Of a DNA stretch of 64,000 bases, positions 11,225 to 22,500 are shown piece by piece. Position 1 is the first letter of the stretch. Each line of letters begins with the position of its first letter. Source of the DNA: Saturnia japonica (Eukaryota > Arthropoda > Insecta > Lepidoptera > Saturniidae); assembly GCA_033032175.1 (NCBI GenBank), contig CM065309.1, positions 5,084,001 through 5,148,000 of the forward strand, written 5' to 3'. The translations under genes were made by a program, and so were the position numbers. The notes beneath the pieces are model-generated. The model was given only the letters and a program-made list of their open reading frames with translations, was not told where the DNA came from and made no database searches.

Positions 11225-11617
11225 TCACTCTATAATTATTTCGGGGCACTGTCTCTTAGAGGATTTTTCGTCTTCTGCTGGTTCTTTTCTTTTCAATGTA
11301 TTCAGCTCTCTATCTTCTGTCATGCCATCGACATGGGATTCATATTCTTCGAACTTTCGCGCGGGTTCTAGCCTTTCATTATTTTCTGGTTCATTTTGGT
11401 TATCATCGTCAACTACTGCTTCATCATCAATGTCATCCTCGGGTATATCATCGTCTGGTTTATTGAGAAACTCGCTATCGTCAGCATCTGCCTCAAGCCG
11501 TTCAGCTGCTTTTTGTGACGTAACATTCTGTGTACATGTATTATTCGATGTCCTTTTGCTAGTCGCGACTCGGGCTGTCAGAGCTCTGTTCAACTGTATT
11601 ATATCACCTGGTGCACC
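11225..11617 (-). CDS. RanBP3: RanBP3 exon 6 (C-terminus)
   Basis: Acceptor TTTAAATTCCAG. Codes GAPGDIIQLNRALTARV (end of the Ran-binding domain), an acidic stretch (DDDIPEDDIDDE) and a basic end (KRKEPAEDEKSSKRQ) before the stop at 11225-11227. Confidence 0.9.
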   Translation of the reverse strand, partial: GAPGDIIQLNRALTARVATSKRTSNNTCTQNVTSQKAAERLEADADDSEFLNKPDDDIPEDDIDDEAVVDDDNQNEPENNERLEPARKFEEYESHVDGMTEDRELNTLKRKEPAEDEKSSKRQCPEIIIE

Positions 11618-14600
11618 CTGGAATTTAAAACTATCATATAAATTACGCTTATAAAATTAAACTTGTAGCCACTATATACTTCGGCGAATACGTCGCCGAG
11701 CACGTCACGAATACCAGTTCGAAGCGCGGCGCAAACTGTCCTGAATCCACAGTATCCACACTCGCAGTATTTCGCAGATAGTTCAGTTATAATTCTCGCG
11801 CTCGACGAACATGGACGATGGACACGAACGTATTATAACGCCTATAATAATAGTATAAAATAAATTAAAAAGCTTCAAACATTGGTTCATCTGGAATCCA
11901 GAAATGTTTTTAATGTACAATTACTATTGAGAATGTGGAGTCTGTTCATGTCCGCACGTTCGCGAGTCCTTTAACACTGGATAAAAAACTTACACAAAAC
12001 AGAGAACACTGTGTAAATATGTGAATAGACTCAAGATTCATGTTTCACATGTTGTTCTCGCATTCGCGCGTGATTCGCACGCGAGTGTAGAGTGGTAATT
12101 ACATATTCATAAAAACTATAAAAACAGCCTAAATTAGAGTTCCTATAATCTATATTAATAAATCTATAGTTCTATCTGTACATGTCATTTTTTCCCAAAT
12201 TTCCCAACAGACCATACAATTGTTTTGTATTGAGTAAATGCATAAATATCATTCAGAAGAGTCAGTGCCATTCAGACTGAGCAGCAAGCAGCAAACACAG
12301 TATCATTATTAATACAAACATTTTATTGAATACATCTATCTAAAGTCTTCCGATGTTTAAATCAATCAATCAATCATATCAATGATAGCAAAGGTATCCC
12401 GTAAATACACTTACCATGATTAGGTAAAGTTTAATTTGCTGTTGTGCATCAGCCGCTGTGATCCTCAATGACTTGGAGCCGGCCTGTTGCACAACCATGT
12501 CGGGCCAGAGCTTCGTGTTGAGCACGACACGCAGCGAGCCAGAGACACGCGCGACGAGCCGCGACCCGCCGCCACACGCGTCGTTCAACCGCAACACGCC
12601 GCGGCCGCGCTCGCGCCAGCTGCCCGTCTCCCACGCGAACAAACGACAAGAGATCTACACAAAAATATGTATCATCAACATATAAAACTGGTTTAAATAA
12701 ACCTGTACTGTTTAAAATTTAAATATGTTCATATATTTGATACTTTAACACCATTGGAAATAATGATTATTGTAATATTTATATAATACAAATAGGAAAA
12801 TAGACGTGGAAAGCATATTATGTCTTCTAATACAATTATGTGAGCAATTCTTGTTGATAAATTTATGTAATTGGTTTCTCAGAAACGGCTTCAACAATTT
12901 GGATGAAACTTTGTATTTAGATAATGTTTTACTTTCGAATTATACCTAGATAGGTGATAGGTGAAGACACCAAAGCTCGGTCGCCCAGACATTGTTTATT
13001 AACATTAGGTAGATTAATGTCATATAAAAAAGATAACCTGCAGGACATTAGTCTCATCTTCCTCCCCTGTGAGCGTGCAATTAGACGTGGGCGGCAAAGG
13101 ACGCGCATGGGACCTCTCGTACTCAGCTGCAGCCGCTGCCAATCCGTCACTAGCGCTTCCACTGCTGGTTTCCTGTAATTTATGGACACGGACTGTTACT
13201 TCTGAACATCCCTTTGTTGAGGCAGCAAAATGAAGGAAGCAAATTGACTCCTCATTTCAAGACTACACCTATAGGGTATATTATTTATTTACTTACGTTT
13301 GTGTGAAGAGTGAACTAAAAAAATATAAAAAGAGAACTCAGTGGACATTAGAAGTGAATTAATACTATGTAAAATCTGCTCCACATATTGGCACTAATGT
13401 AATAACACTCAACTAATGATGATGATGTCAAGTTTTCTGATTGCTGTTTTCAATCACATAGGTCCCAGACAAAAAATCTCAATTTTCCCATTAGAAAATT
13501 TAAATATCAACAATTATTTTATCCAGATTTATATTTTTTTAGCTTTACATCAGTAATTCATTATGATTAATTAATTAACCTTCATTTTTAAACATATTGT
13601 CAACCCACTAATTGCACTTTAGAGCCATTCTAATTCTGGTATTTTCTCATCTTCCAATTACATCATAATTCAAGACCAGTTAATGGCATGATTTAACATA
13701 AGACAAGAATGAGACAAACATCTTAGCATTCCATGGATTCACCGTGCGGGTGCCGGGTCCATCAAGTAGCAGACAGAGGGAACACGAGCAGCGCCCGGGA
13801 CTTGCGACCCAGGTGTAGATTTAAGGGCCCCCTTATGATGCACATCAGTGCTCATCTTGACTGCCCACGATACCCTCCCTGCCAAGCCAGATTTGGTAAG
13901 AGCCTGTTAATTCTGCTTTAAATACCCATTCTAAAATAGAACTTACTGCAGTTCTCAACAGGCCGAGGTCTTTTAGCAAGTTATTGAGAGATTTTGCTGG
14001 AATACCTCTCGCTCCCACTTCCATCGCAAATAAGATAACCGCATAGCTGTTCTTGGTTAACTCATTACATAGGATCGTAATATTTATTCATTTTTATTGC
14101 ATGGTCTTTAGGTATATTAGTTTCCACAGTGTTATGCTATATAAGTACTATACACTTGATTTCTCGAGAATAAAGAAATATGTCTTGTCTGGATGACGAA
14201 ACAACCACATCCTCTGGAATTATATTATGTTTTTCATATGTGTCCACTAAGATAGTCCAATCAGGTGCAGAACCTAGGATTGGGAAGGGCTTACTTTTAG
14301 CATTTGAAAACAAAAAATTGTTTAAAAAGCAATAATGAAGCCATAGTTAAACTAACTTCCACTAACCTGATTACTTTCTTTAACTGAGGCAGCTGCACTG
14401 GTGAACAGAAGTTCACTGGTTCCATTAGATGAGCTGTGGTCAACTGTTAATGCTTCACCATTATTTGCATTTTCTTGAATGACAACTCTCTCACTCAAAT
14501 TCTGACCAAAGACAAAACCTTCTGATGAAGTACTAGTAGTGGGTTGAGGAGGCGGTGGAACTGGATTAGTTGTACGTGATGGCACATTGTTTATGCCTAA

Positions 14601-17600
14601 TGGTACAAATTTAGGTACTTCAGCATCTTTGCTTTCCGTAAATCTCTCCTCAGATGAAGAATCATTTTTCTCTTTCTGTGCTTCAGATTCATTGGCTTGT
14701 TCTGTTACTTTGAGAAATGGATTAACACCCGGTTTTAGTTGCGAAGGACGCAAGACAGACCCTAAAAAGTTGATAAAATTAGTAGTTAAAATGACATTAA
14801 TATCTGTTTTTTAAATTTATGAAATTATTTATACTACATAAATAAAAACACTTAAATATGAATTCCAGTAAAACACACCTTAATTAATATATAAAGTTAT
14901 CAATACATAGTATAAAGTAAAGTCGTTATCAGTATCTGTCTATATGTCCCCTTACTTCTTCTTGAACAGGCAATGGATTTTTATATAGTTTTCACTGTCC
15001 TTTAGAGCATATACAACATATTCAAATTAAGTTTTTGTTTTGTAGAGAAAATTCAATTGTAATTAAGTTGACAATAAAATATTTTCAGGCGCTTAAATGG
15101 CTTAACTGAGATGAGATACATCAAAATAATGTAGTTGTAGTTCTTGAAAAAGCCTGAAGAAAAGTACCCAAAGGCATATATATGTCTATCTCCTAACAGG
15201 AACCTTTTTTATCTTCAACATACTAATTAAAAACATTAAGTTATAGTGTAACTATTTTCCCCAATTCAGTATTAATCTTTATCCAGACAAAAATTGGGCA
15301 TTGAATATAAATTAAAATTGTCTTATTCTTTATATTATTTAAATGAATACCATAGAAGATATCACAGATTCAAAATTACTCACAATGAAATAAATCACTT
15401 GCAGCAAAAAGGTTGGGCGGCACTCTACATCTATTATGAATTCCGCATCGGAAGCTAAACACACTTTTCGTAACAATGAACTATCAATACTAAAGTTCTA
15501 AATCATGCTTTTTTTAAACATAAAATGCATCACTTTGTAAATTGCACCTGAGCGAAGCTAGAGCAGGTCGCTAGTTTGTAATAAAATGTTATGCTTACCA
15601 AGCAGATTAGTGCTTTTGCTTGAACTAGAGCCAAAGTTAGAAGATCCAAAACCACCAAGACGTGGTTTTGCCAGTACTACACGTGACTGAGATGAACCAT
15701 TGTAAAAGTCTTCTGAGGGTGTCTTTCCTAAACATGAAAACACTTATAGTTCAATCCAATTATACTATGAAAGCTTATGCTTAACCCCATACTTATGCTT
15801 ATATATTATGAACAGATTATTAATTTTCAAAAGTATGATTGATTTCAATAAGTTTAAAAAAAACTTATAGGTACATTACATCTCTGGGTGACTGATTTTA
15901 GTGCTGTCTTACCAAAAAACTATCTTGGTAAACTTGGATAGTAAAACATTATATAAATACAAAATGTCAAACAAGCCATTACAGTTGTTCCTGAGAAACC
16001 AATTAAATATAACATATATACAAGAATTGCTGACTTAATAGTATTAAGACATACATAACATTATTTTCTTCAGGTGGCAAAAATAATAACATTTATAATT
16101 TTTGCAAATGATAAAAGTGCTCTCAGGTGACAAGAAGATCAATGATTAAATGGATATTTTAATACTGATTGTGGGAGTAACAACATCATAACTAAAATGT
16201 ACACTAACATATTCTAGTAGCAAGTAAATGAGAGATGTGTTATTTGTGACAAATAAAATTTTGTAAGAAAATATAATGCAAGTGAGGAAGCCAGATTTTA
16301 TGGATGTTTGTTATTAGTGCACTAAGATAACTGAGTAAATACTAAGTTTAAGATATGATGGAACTGACTGACATGTTCTTCTTGTAACCAAGTCCATAAA
16401 TGAAGCTAAAAAACAAAATATGAAATAAATGAAATACCTAAAATAACTTTCAAAATGTGAGAATAAAAATTTAAGCGATACCATTTCCATTTCTTTATTT
16501 TCTTGATGACAGCTCCTGTGAAAACTTGAATGAGCATCTTTTTTACATTATGTAAGCATTATTTTATAAAAATATCACATTTACACATGTACAAGGTTAT
16601 AGCAGAGTCGGAGAAACTGATAGGGATGGAGCTATATTGATAAATGTAACATGACAACAAACCCGATATTTTTTTACAAAATTTAAGAAACTAAACTACT
16701 ACCAGATACTTTTGTACAAATTTATTAGCCAATATTATATTTCATTACAAGATGTTACATGCATTAATTCTTGATTGATAATGCCAACTTCTTCAAAATT
16801 TTCGAAGCTGTTGTAAAATAAGTAGGTATAGGTAGGTACTCGACAATGAAACGAAATAATTATAAGGACAGGTAATCTTTATTTATTTATTTTAATCAAA
16901 ATCTGATGAATCGTCACTGCCACACTCTGAGCTCGTTTGATATCATTACTTATTTGGTCACAACACTACAACTATCAAATTAGAACTGTCATCGAGAAAA
17001 TAAAGAAATGGAAATAATATAATCACTTTAACCTTAATGTGTAGTATTATTATGATTAAATGTGTCATGTAAGAGAGAGATCAGTCTTACTCTTATCACA
17101 TTAATACAAGAGACTATTTATTAAGTTTCGATAATTGTATGCTATTAGTTGCCCACAGTTTTAATAAATAACACTATATCTAGTGTAATAATAAAAAAAA
17201 AAATATTAGTGAACAATATTGACATAGATAGATAGGTACTTTAATTATTTATGTGTGGGTTTGTTTACGTTCCCATAATGAAAAACACAAAAAGTGACTG
17301 TGGAGTCTTCCTTACACACACTGCTATCCAATACTCATAAATGAATACATTTTTGAGTGACAGAATCAAAGTCATAGAACACTTCACTTATGATAAAACT
17401 GCTATATTTTACAGTTCACAGAAATTCGATACATTGACTTTGCTTTATACACGAAACAGTGAAAATAATTTAATAATTTTACACAAAAGGAAATAAAAGT
17501 TACATTGATGATGGAGCATGAGCAAGGGTTTTCGCACGACATGTTTATAATGTTGTAATTCCGTAAAAAAAACTTGCTGATGCTTTGTTTAAAGGGAGTA

Positions 17601-17675
17601 CGCATTGTTTTATTGTCTAAAATTGTTAATAAAACACATATTCTAAAAAGCCATACCTTGCTTTGCGTCTGCCAT
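11225..17675 (-). CDS. RanBP3: RanBP3, Ran-binding protein 3 (nuclear export cofactor), six coding exons
   Basis: Nuclear Ran-GTP-binding protein. In animals RanBP3 helps CRM1/exportin-1 load cargo and exports beta-catenin and Smad2/3 (family knowledge). Exons: 17657-17675, 15599-15727, 14367-14761, 13038-13172, 12415-12654, 11225-11617. They total 1311 nt, 436 residues plus stop, and all splice phases agree. Residues about 132-142 hold FVFGQNLSERV, the RanBP3 FG motif. The Ran-binding domain spans about 218-310 (GEEDETNVLQ, WRERGRGVLRLND, SRLVARVSGSLRVVLNTKLW, SLRITAADA). The tail is acidic (about 361-378) then basic (KRKEPAEDEKSSKRQ, about 415-429), a possible nuclear localisation signal. 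All introns larger than 800 bp except the last contain identifiable repeats. No lesion was seen; the gene looks functional. Confidence in the family is high and in the exact start good. Confidence 0.92.
11618..12414. other. RanBP3 intron 5, with a GC-rich island
   Basis: The patch 11690-11830 is CpG-rich for this window (TCGGCGAATACGTCGCCGAG) and another at 12055-12085 forms a CGCGTG/CACGCG hairpin. I see no exon or known repeat. It may be an unrecognised element or a regulatory patch. Confidence 0.35.
12415..12654 (-). CDS. RanBP3: RanBP3 exon 5 (Ran-binding domain core)
   Basis: 240 nt, phase 0 at both ends. Acceptor TTTGTGTAG, donor ATG/GTAAGTG. Codes the domain core with LFAWETGSWRERGRGVLRL and NTKLWPDM. 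It is strikingly GC-rich (runs of GCGCG) against AT-rich introns. Confidence 0.92.
12840..12993 (+). repeat. Family B repeat, copy 2 (RanBP3 intron 4)
   Basis: Shares TGAGCAATTCTTGTTGATAA, TGATAGGTG-type centre, GATGAAACTTTGTATTTAGA and GGTCGCCCAGACATT with copy 1 at 10602. It ends 45 bases from the exon 4 donor. Confidence 0.65.
13038..13172 (-). CDS. RanBP3: RanBP3 exon 4 (entry to Ran-binding domain)
   Basis: 135 nt, phase 0 at both ends. Acceptor AATTACAG, donor CTGCAG/GTTATC. Codes SDGLAAAAAEYERSHARPLP and TGEEDETNVLQ, the lead-in to the Ran-binding domain. Confidence 0.85.
13173..13839. other. RanBP3 intron 3, left part: nothing recognised
   Basis: AT-rich to about 13730; the GC-rich text at 13733-13839 (GTGCCGGGTCCATCAAGTAG) probably belongs to the same retrotransposon relic. 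Confidence 0.4.
13840..14292 (-). pseudogene. Retrotransposon C-terminal fragment (endonuclease-like region), RanBP3 intron 3
   Basis: Read on the minus strand it gives PFPILGSAPDWTILVDTYEK, IIPEDVVVSSSRQDIFLYS, NIPKDHAIKMNKY, then ILFAMEVGARGIPAKSLNNL and LTGSYQIWLGREG. This resembles the C-terminal part of certain retrotransposon polyproteins with a PD..D-type endonuclease-like region (inference from pattern). Two in-frame stops break it. It runs in the same direction as RanBP3 and starts 75 bases from exon 3. Confidence 0.55.
14367..14761 (-). CDS. RanBP3: RanBP3 exon 3 (FG motif exon)
   Basis: Acceptor ACTTTTTAG, donor CAG/GTTAGT. Codes LRPSQLKPGVNPFLK, KFVPLG, a Pro-rich run and FVFGQNLSERV. 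It begins with two bases that complete a Gly codon and ends in phase 0. Confidence 0.9.
15085..15575 (+). repeat. Family A-like repeat, copy 2, with CTAGT end (RanBP3 intron 2)
   Basis: GGCGCTTAAATGGCTTAACTG at 15089-15109 and the AAGAAAAGTACCC...TATGTCTATCTCCTAACAGG part match copies 1 and 4. The end reads GAGCGAAGCTAGAGCAGGTC followed by GCTAGT. 15215-15540 does not match the family and may be an insertion or other sequence. Confidence 0.45.
15599..15727 (-). CDS. RanBP3: RanBP3 exon 2
   Basis: Acceptor TTTTCATGTTTAG, donor GTAAGC. Codes KTPSEDFYNG, SRVVLAKPRLGGFG and a Ser-rich run, residues about 8-49. A CTAGT repeat end (15571-15575) lies only 23 bases past the donor. Confidence 0.85.
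15885..16040 (-). repeat. Family B repeat, copy 3 (RanBP3 intron 1, reversed)
   Basis: Reverse complement reads CTATTAAGTCAGCAATTCTTG, then the GAAACCAATT/ACATTTTGTATTTATATAATG core, ending near GTCACCCAGAGA. It is more diverged than the other copies. Confidence 0.55.
16481..17017. mobile_element. 537-bp terminal-inverted-repeat element, copy 2 (RanBP3 intron 1)
   Basis: Same length and text as copy 1 at 9684-10220 with scattered substitutions (e.g. CGAGAAAATAAAGAAATGG end, TA on both sides). It has lost a few CpG sites relative to copy 1. No protein-coding content. It lies in intron 1 of RanBP3 without reaching a splice site. Confidence 0.85.
17657..17675 (-). CDS. RanBP3: RanBP3 exon 1 (start codon, 19 nt coding)
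   Basis: Codes MADAKQ plus one base before the donor GTATGG. The one spare base joins GA at the next acceptor to make Gly. It is the only ATG upstream that joins in phase to exon 2 and begins an acceptable leader (TTCGACAATGG). Confidence 0.75.
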
Positions 17676-18005
17676 TGTCGAATTTTTTTTTTTATTTGAG
17701 TGTAAGAGGTACAGATTAAAAATGTAACAATCATAGACGTAAGAATTAGAGGTGTAACGAATATATTCATAAAAGTTACAGGGATTATAATACGCGCCAC
17801 GGACTAATATATTATGAAAAAACGAATACAGAATAATAGGTTACCAAATATTATTCAAATAAATAGGCACGCTATTCACGATCCGCGCGGCGCACAGTGG
17901 GCTGAAATCAGAGCCTCCCTTTCATAGGATTTTAGAAAAATTAAATATGTTATTTTATATTTTTAAGTATACAGTTTTGTCAAAACAGTCGAATCATTGT
18001 ATAAT
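17676..18005 (-). promoter_or_regulatory. Presumed RanBP3 promoter region
   Basis: The only GC-rich patch upstream of exon 1 is 17876-17915 (CACGATCCGCGCGGCGCACAG). No TATA box is evident. Placement is inferred from position and composition. Confidence 0.3.
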
Positions 18006-18287
18006 TTAGCAATTTCTAGCTTTATTTTTAACTTCTACACCATATAATATGGACTTGTAAATTTCAAATGTATGAAAATGGATTTTCTTTTCGTCATAAC
18101 TTTTTTGTGTTTTGATAATAACCAAAAGAAGATCAACGTACACAAATAAGTAATAACCGAACAACAAGCGCCCTTCTTCAATGGCACTCATGCCGCCAAA
18201 ACAGTCTTGTCCAGTGTCCTGCAATATTTTGGTACTTAGGTAGATGGTTAGTCTTTGACAATTTTCAACTACAACACATCGATTCAA
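18006..18287 (-). other. Unidentified open stretch beside RanBP3
   Basis: 93 codons open on the minus strand, with ILQDTGQDCFGGMSAIEEGR then a hydrophobic stretch (LLFGYYLFVYVDLLLVI). I do not recognise it. The Gypsy insertion begins 22 bases beyond its 5' end, so the stretch may be part of a longer sequence split by that element. On the far side (26193-26290) the minus strand reads SSDKMLALLSELKRVFYDIS, which could be unrelated. Confidence 0.2.
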
Positions 18288-18312
18288 AGTTGATCTCCAG
18301 TTCCTAGACTAT

Positions 18313-18502
18313 TGTTAAGTATGCTGACAGGGACGAGTGAAACAAAGCGTAGCTGGTAGCTCACCGACTGTATTCGTCGAATGATATACATAGGGCGTGC
18401 GGACACGCATACATAAACATCTTATACATAACATTTCCTTCCCCTAGTCCCTACGTGTTTTAATATCAAAAATATTTTCTGTAATCTACTTCTTTACGTT
18501 TT
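18313..18502 (-). repeat. Gypsy 1 LTR (3' LTR for the minus-strand element)
   Basis: Begins TGTTAAGTATGCTGACAGGG on the plus strand and ends TTTACGTTTT. Nearly identical to 25998-26188. The far end is not the usual CA, so the exact limit is set by the CTAT duplication. Confidence 0.85.
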
Positions 18503-19543
18503 CGTAAAGATCTGCCCACAACTCTGGGAGGTTCTATTGGGACGTCAGACAGTGCTTCATGGAATTCGTCTGTATCATGCGTTTCAGCAACTGTTTGAGT
18601 AGTTTCCGTAGCCGCTTTTCCCTCCTCTCCAGGTTCCCTTTGCTCGGTGCTATCTTGAACTGGTAGAACCTTTCGTGGAGGTACTGCTAGTGGAATAGCC
18701 AGAGGCGGCGGCGGTGGCAGTGACAATGACGCCGAAGCCTCCAAAAATGACGGCGGTGGAGATGGCGGCGGTGGAAATTGGTGCGACAGGGGCGGCGAAC
18801 GTGGTGGCGGTGAAGGAAACTGTGCAGCGTACTGTACCTGCGCCGGAGGAGCTATTGGTGTAGTCTGATGATCTGATGACATAGGTGGCATCGATGAACA
18901 CGAAGCAATATAAGGTAAGTATGTTTCGCTATTGTCTGTATCATAGTCCCAGTAGTTTTTGTTATTTAAAGTTCCTTTGTACTTTATTAAATGATTTTTA
19001 TGTTATTTGACTTCTTTGTTAAACAAATAGTCTCTTATTAAATACAAAACCTCTGGGACCTCACGATAAGGACCAAAAATAGAGATTAAGGGCTTATGGT
19101 CTGTACGTAGCAAGAAAGGACTTGATCTTCCATATAAATATTGATGGAATCTCCGCACTCCAAAAATTATTGCCGTCGCCTCCTTTTGAATTTGAGAGTA
19201 CCGTTTCTCAGCCGCATTTAAAGTTCGTGAAGCGAACGAAATAGGTATTTCGATATCATTTTTATCAATTTAAGATAATACTTCCCCAAATCCACATGGC
19301 GAATCATCCACGGTCAATACTATCCTAGCATCGGGACTAAAATGAGTGAGCACTTGATCCGTAATTAAAATGTATTTAATTTTATTAAATGCTTCTGTAT
19401 GTATTGGTAGCCAATTAAACTTATCTCCTTTTTTTTAAAGTTCATATAAAGGACTCAAAATCGTAGATATATTTGGCACAAAACTTCGGTAATAGTTAAT
19501 TAATCCTAAGAAAGATTGTAACTGATTGAAGTTTATAGGAATT
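18466..19543 (-). pseudogene. Gypsy 1 pol, 3' part: RNase H and Pro-rich C-terminus
   Basis: Minus-strand text from 19543 down: FNQLQSFLGLINYYRSFVP, EAFNKIKYILITDQVLTHF, the RNase H core (LTVDDSPCGFG with catalytic Asp, [20 protein letters not shown] with Glu, [12 protein letters not shown]), one in-frame stop in IDKNDIEIP's lead, then a jump to a Pro-rich tail (141 residues, 18466-18891) ending RSLRKRKEVDYRKYF inside the LTR. The integrase expected between them is absent. Confidence 0.8.
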
Positions 19544-22500
19544 TGTTGAATAACAATGCGCATCTCCTTTATTATAAAATCTGTGTCTATGAATTAAAAA
19601 GAAAATGTATATAGAGTTGCTAAGATACAAACCTTAGAAGAGAAATATGTTATAAAAGAAAAGGGATTTATTTAAAAATCGCCCCGTAATCCTCCTCCTC
19701 AACAGTGGCAGCAGAGCGTCGTTTTATTAGACATGGTTATATTAATCTTATTATATTGATGTATTGTTAGGCTATGTGCAGAAGAATAAAATATGTATAA
19801 ACGTGAACATTTTCCCATCATACCATTCGATGGCAAAAATATCAACACGTGGGTATTTCGATTGAAATGTATTTTAAAAGAGAATGAAGTTCACGAAGCT
19901 ATTGAGGATGAAAAATATGCAAGTGAATATGAAAATAAAAAAGGTGAGGCAAGGGCACAGGCACTCATTATCGCTGCCGTGTCCGACACCCATCTTGATT
20001 ACGTGAGAAAAGGTTCAGCGTATGAGATGATAAAAACGTTAGAATTAAATTTTAAAGCAAAAGGTGTACGCTCAAAGTTATTTTTAAGAAGAAATTTAGT
20101 GAATTTAAATTATAATGAAAAGTCGTCTTTGTTGGAACATATATTAAAATTAGAGGCGATATTTACGGATTTAAAGGAAGCGGAGTCGGAATTAAATGAG
20201 GATGAAAAAGTCAACTATCTTTTATTATCGATGCCGGAAAGCTATGAAGGAATTGTTACAGCACTTGAGACTGTTGAAAATTTGCAGTATGATTTTGTGA
20301 AAAAAAGACTAATGGGTGAAAAAGAAAAGAAGAAAAAGAATATTAGTTCAGCACAGTATAACATCAATAATGCATTTCTATGTTATACTTGTGGTAAGCC
20401 CGGACACAAAAAGTTTCAATGTCGGGAGAAGAATCAAGATTACAACAAACAAGGACGTGACATAAACTCAGTACGGCGTGGATATCAAAGAGGAGGTGAA
20501 TACTACGGACAAGGAGAGCAGCGCGGAGCTTACATGGGCCAAAGACGGGGCGATTATCATGGACAAGGACGCGGCGTGTATCAAGGACGTGGTCGTAGCA
20601 CATATCAAGGACAAGCTCGAGGAACATACCGAGAACAACGAAGATTCGAAAGACACCGTGGAGGCTACAACCAAGAAAGAGTTTTTAATATAGATGGGAG
20701 TGACTGTTTTATGTGTGAAGATGTAGCTAACAATTGTGAACAAAAGATGGGCAGTTTGTTGTGGCGTGTAGACTCTGGATGCTCTGATCATTTAGTAAAC
20801 ACGAAAGATTATTTTACAGACTATATAGAGCTTAAGCAACCTAAATATATTGCAGCTGCTAAAAATGGTGTAACTTTACAAGCGATAGGTATTGGAAATA
20901 TACATGTAATAGGTTATGTAGGTAGAAAAGCATTTCCATGTACTATTAAAAATGTATATTTTGTTCCCGAATTAAGGAAAAATTTAATATCTGTATCTAA
21001 AATTAATTTAAGTGGATATAAAGCGACATTCACACACGGTAAGGTTAGAATTTATAATCGATATGATAACATGATAATGATAGGCAACTTAGAAGGTAAT
21101 CTGTATACTATTAAGACAAGCATCAACCAACAAAATTGCAACTATGTAAACAAAGAATTTAATAAGATAGCTAGTTTGTGGCATAGAAGGTTTGGTCATT
21201 TAGGAATGCATAATATTAATCGGTTGGTAAAAACAAATATGGTAAATGGTTTAAATGACTTAAGAAATAGTAATATAGAAAATACGTTATGTGAACCATG
21301 TCTGCTAGGTAAAATGACACGACCACCGTATAATAAGATTGGATATAGAGCTAAACAGCCACTTGAAATAGTACACACGGATGTATGTGGACCTATATCT
21401 CCAACCAGTAGAGATGGTTATAAATATTTCTTGACTTTTATCGATGATTATACTCATTTTGTAATAGTATACCTTATTAAACAAAAATCCGAAGTATTTG
21501 AGAAATTTCAAAATTATTTTTATTATGTCACCAAACATTTTAACACAAATCTGCTAAAACTGCGTTCAGATAACGGTGGGGAATACGTCACTAATGATTT
21601 TCAATATTTTTGTGCACAAGAAGGAATATCACTACAATATACAGTACCTTATAATCCGCAAATGAATGGAGTTGCGGAGAGAATGAATCGCACACTTATG
21701 GAGAAGGCGAAAACAACCCTGTTGGAATCAAAGTTAGAAAAAGAGATTTGGGCTGATGCTGTTTTATATTCAGCTTATGTAGCAAATAGAAGTCCATCAG
21801 CAGGGAGAGAGTTAACGGCAAGTGAATTATGGACAGGCAGAAAAACTGATGTGTCAAACATGCGTGTTTTTGGTTGTATCGCATATAACCATGTACCTAG
21901 GGAATTGAGACAGAAATTGGATAACACGGGAAAGAAAATGATCATGATTGGATATAGTACATCGGGATATAAATTATTTGACCCGGAAACAAGTAAAGTA
22001 GTACATGCAAGAAATGCTATATTTAATGAAAGGTACAATGAAAATATATACTTACCATACTTACATGTAGAAAACAAAGAAGAAGGAAGTCAAAAAGATG
22101 AACAAAAGATTTTTGAAGAAGCAAGACAAGAAAGGAGAGAAGAGCAAAAGAATATAATGACAAGCGATACTAAAGATATACCTACAAAGAAAATACACAT
22201 ACAGGTGGATGAAGTTATACAAAGTAAAGATGAACAAGAAGAAAGAGGGAAAAGAAAAATACAGAAACCGAAATGGCATGAAGAATATATTATGGATTTA
22301 AGTAATGACAGTGATGAAGTTTTGTATGCATTGATGACAAGCCAGGAAGATATTCCATCATGTTATGAGGAAATAGAATATAGAAGAGACAGACAAGAAT
22401 GGAAAAATGCAATAAAAGAAGAGTTTAAAGTATTAGAAGAAAGTGAAACATGGAAAGTGGTATCACAACCAGAGAAAGAAAAATTATTAGATAGTAAATG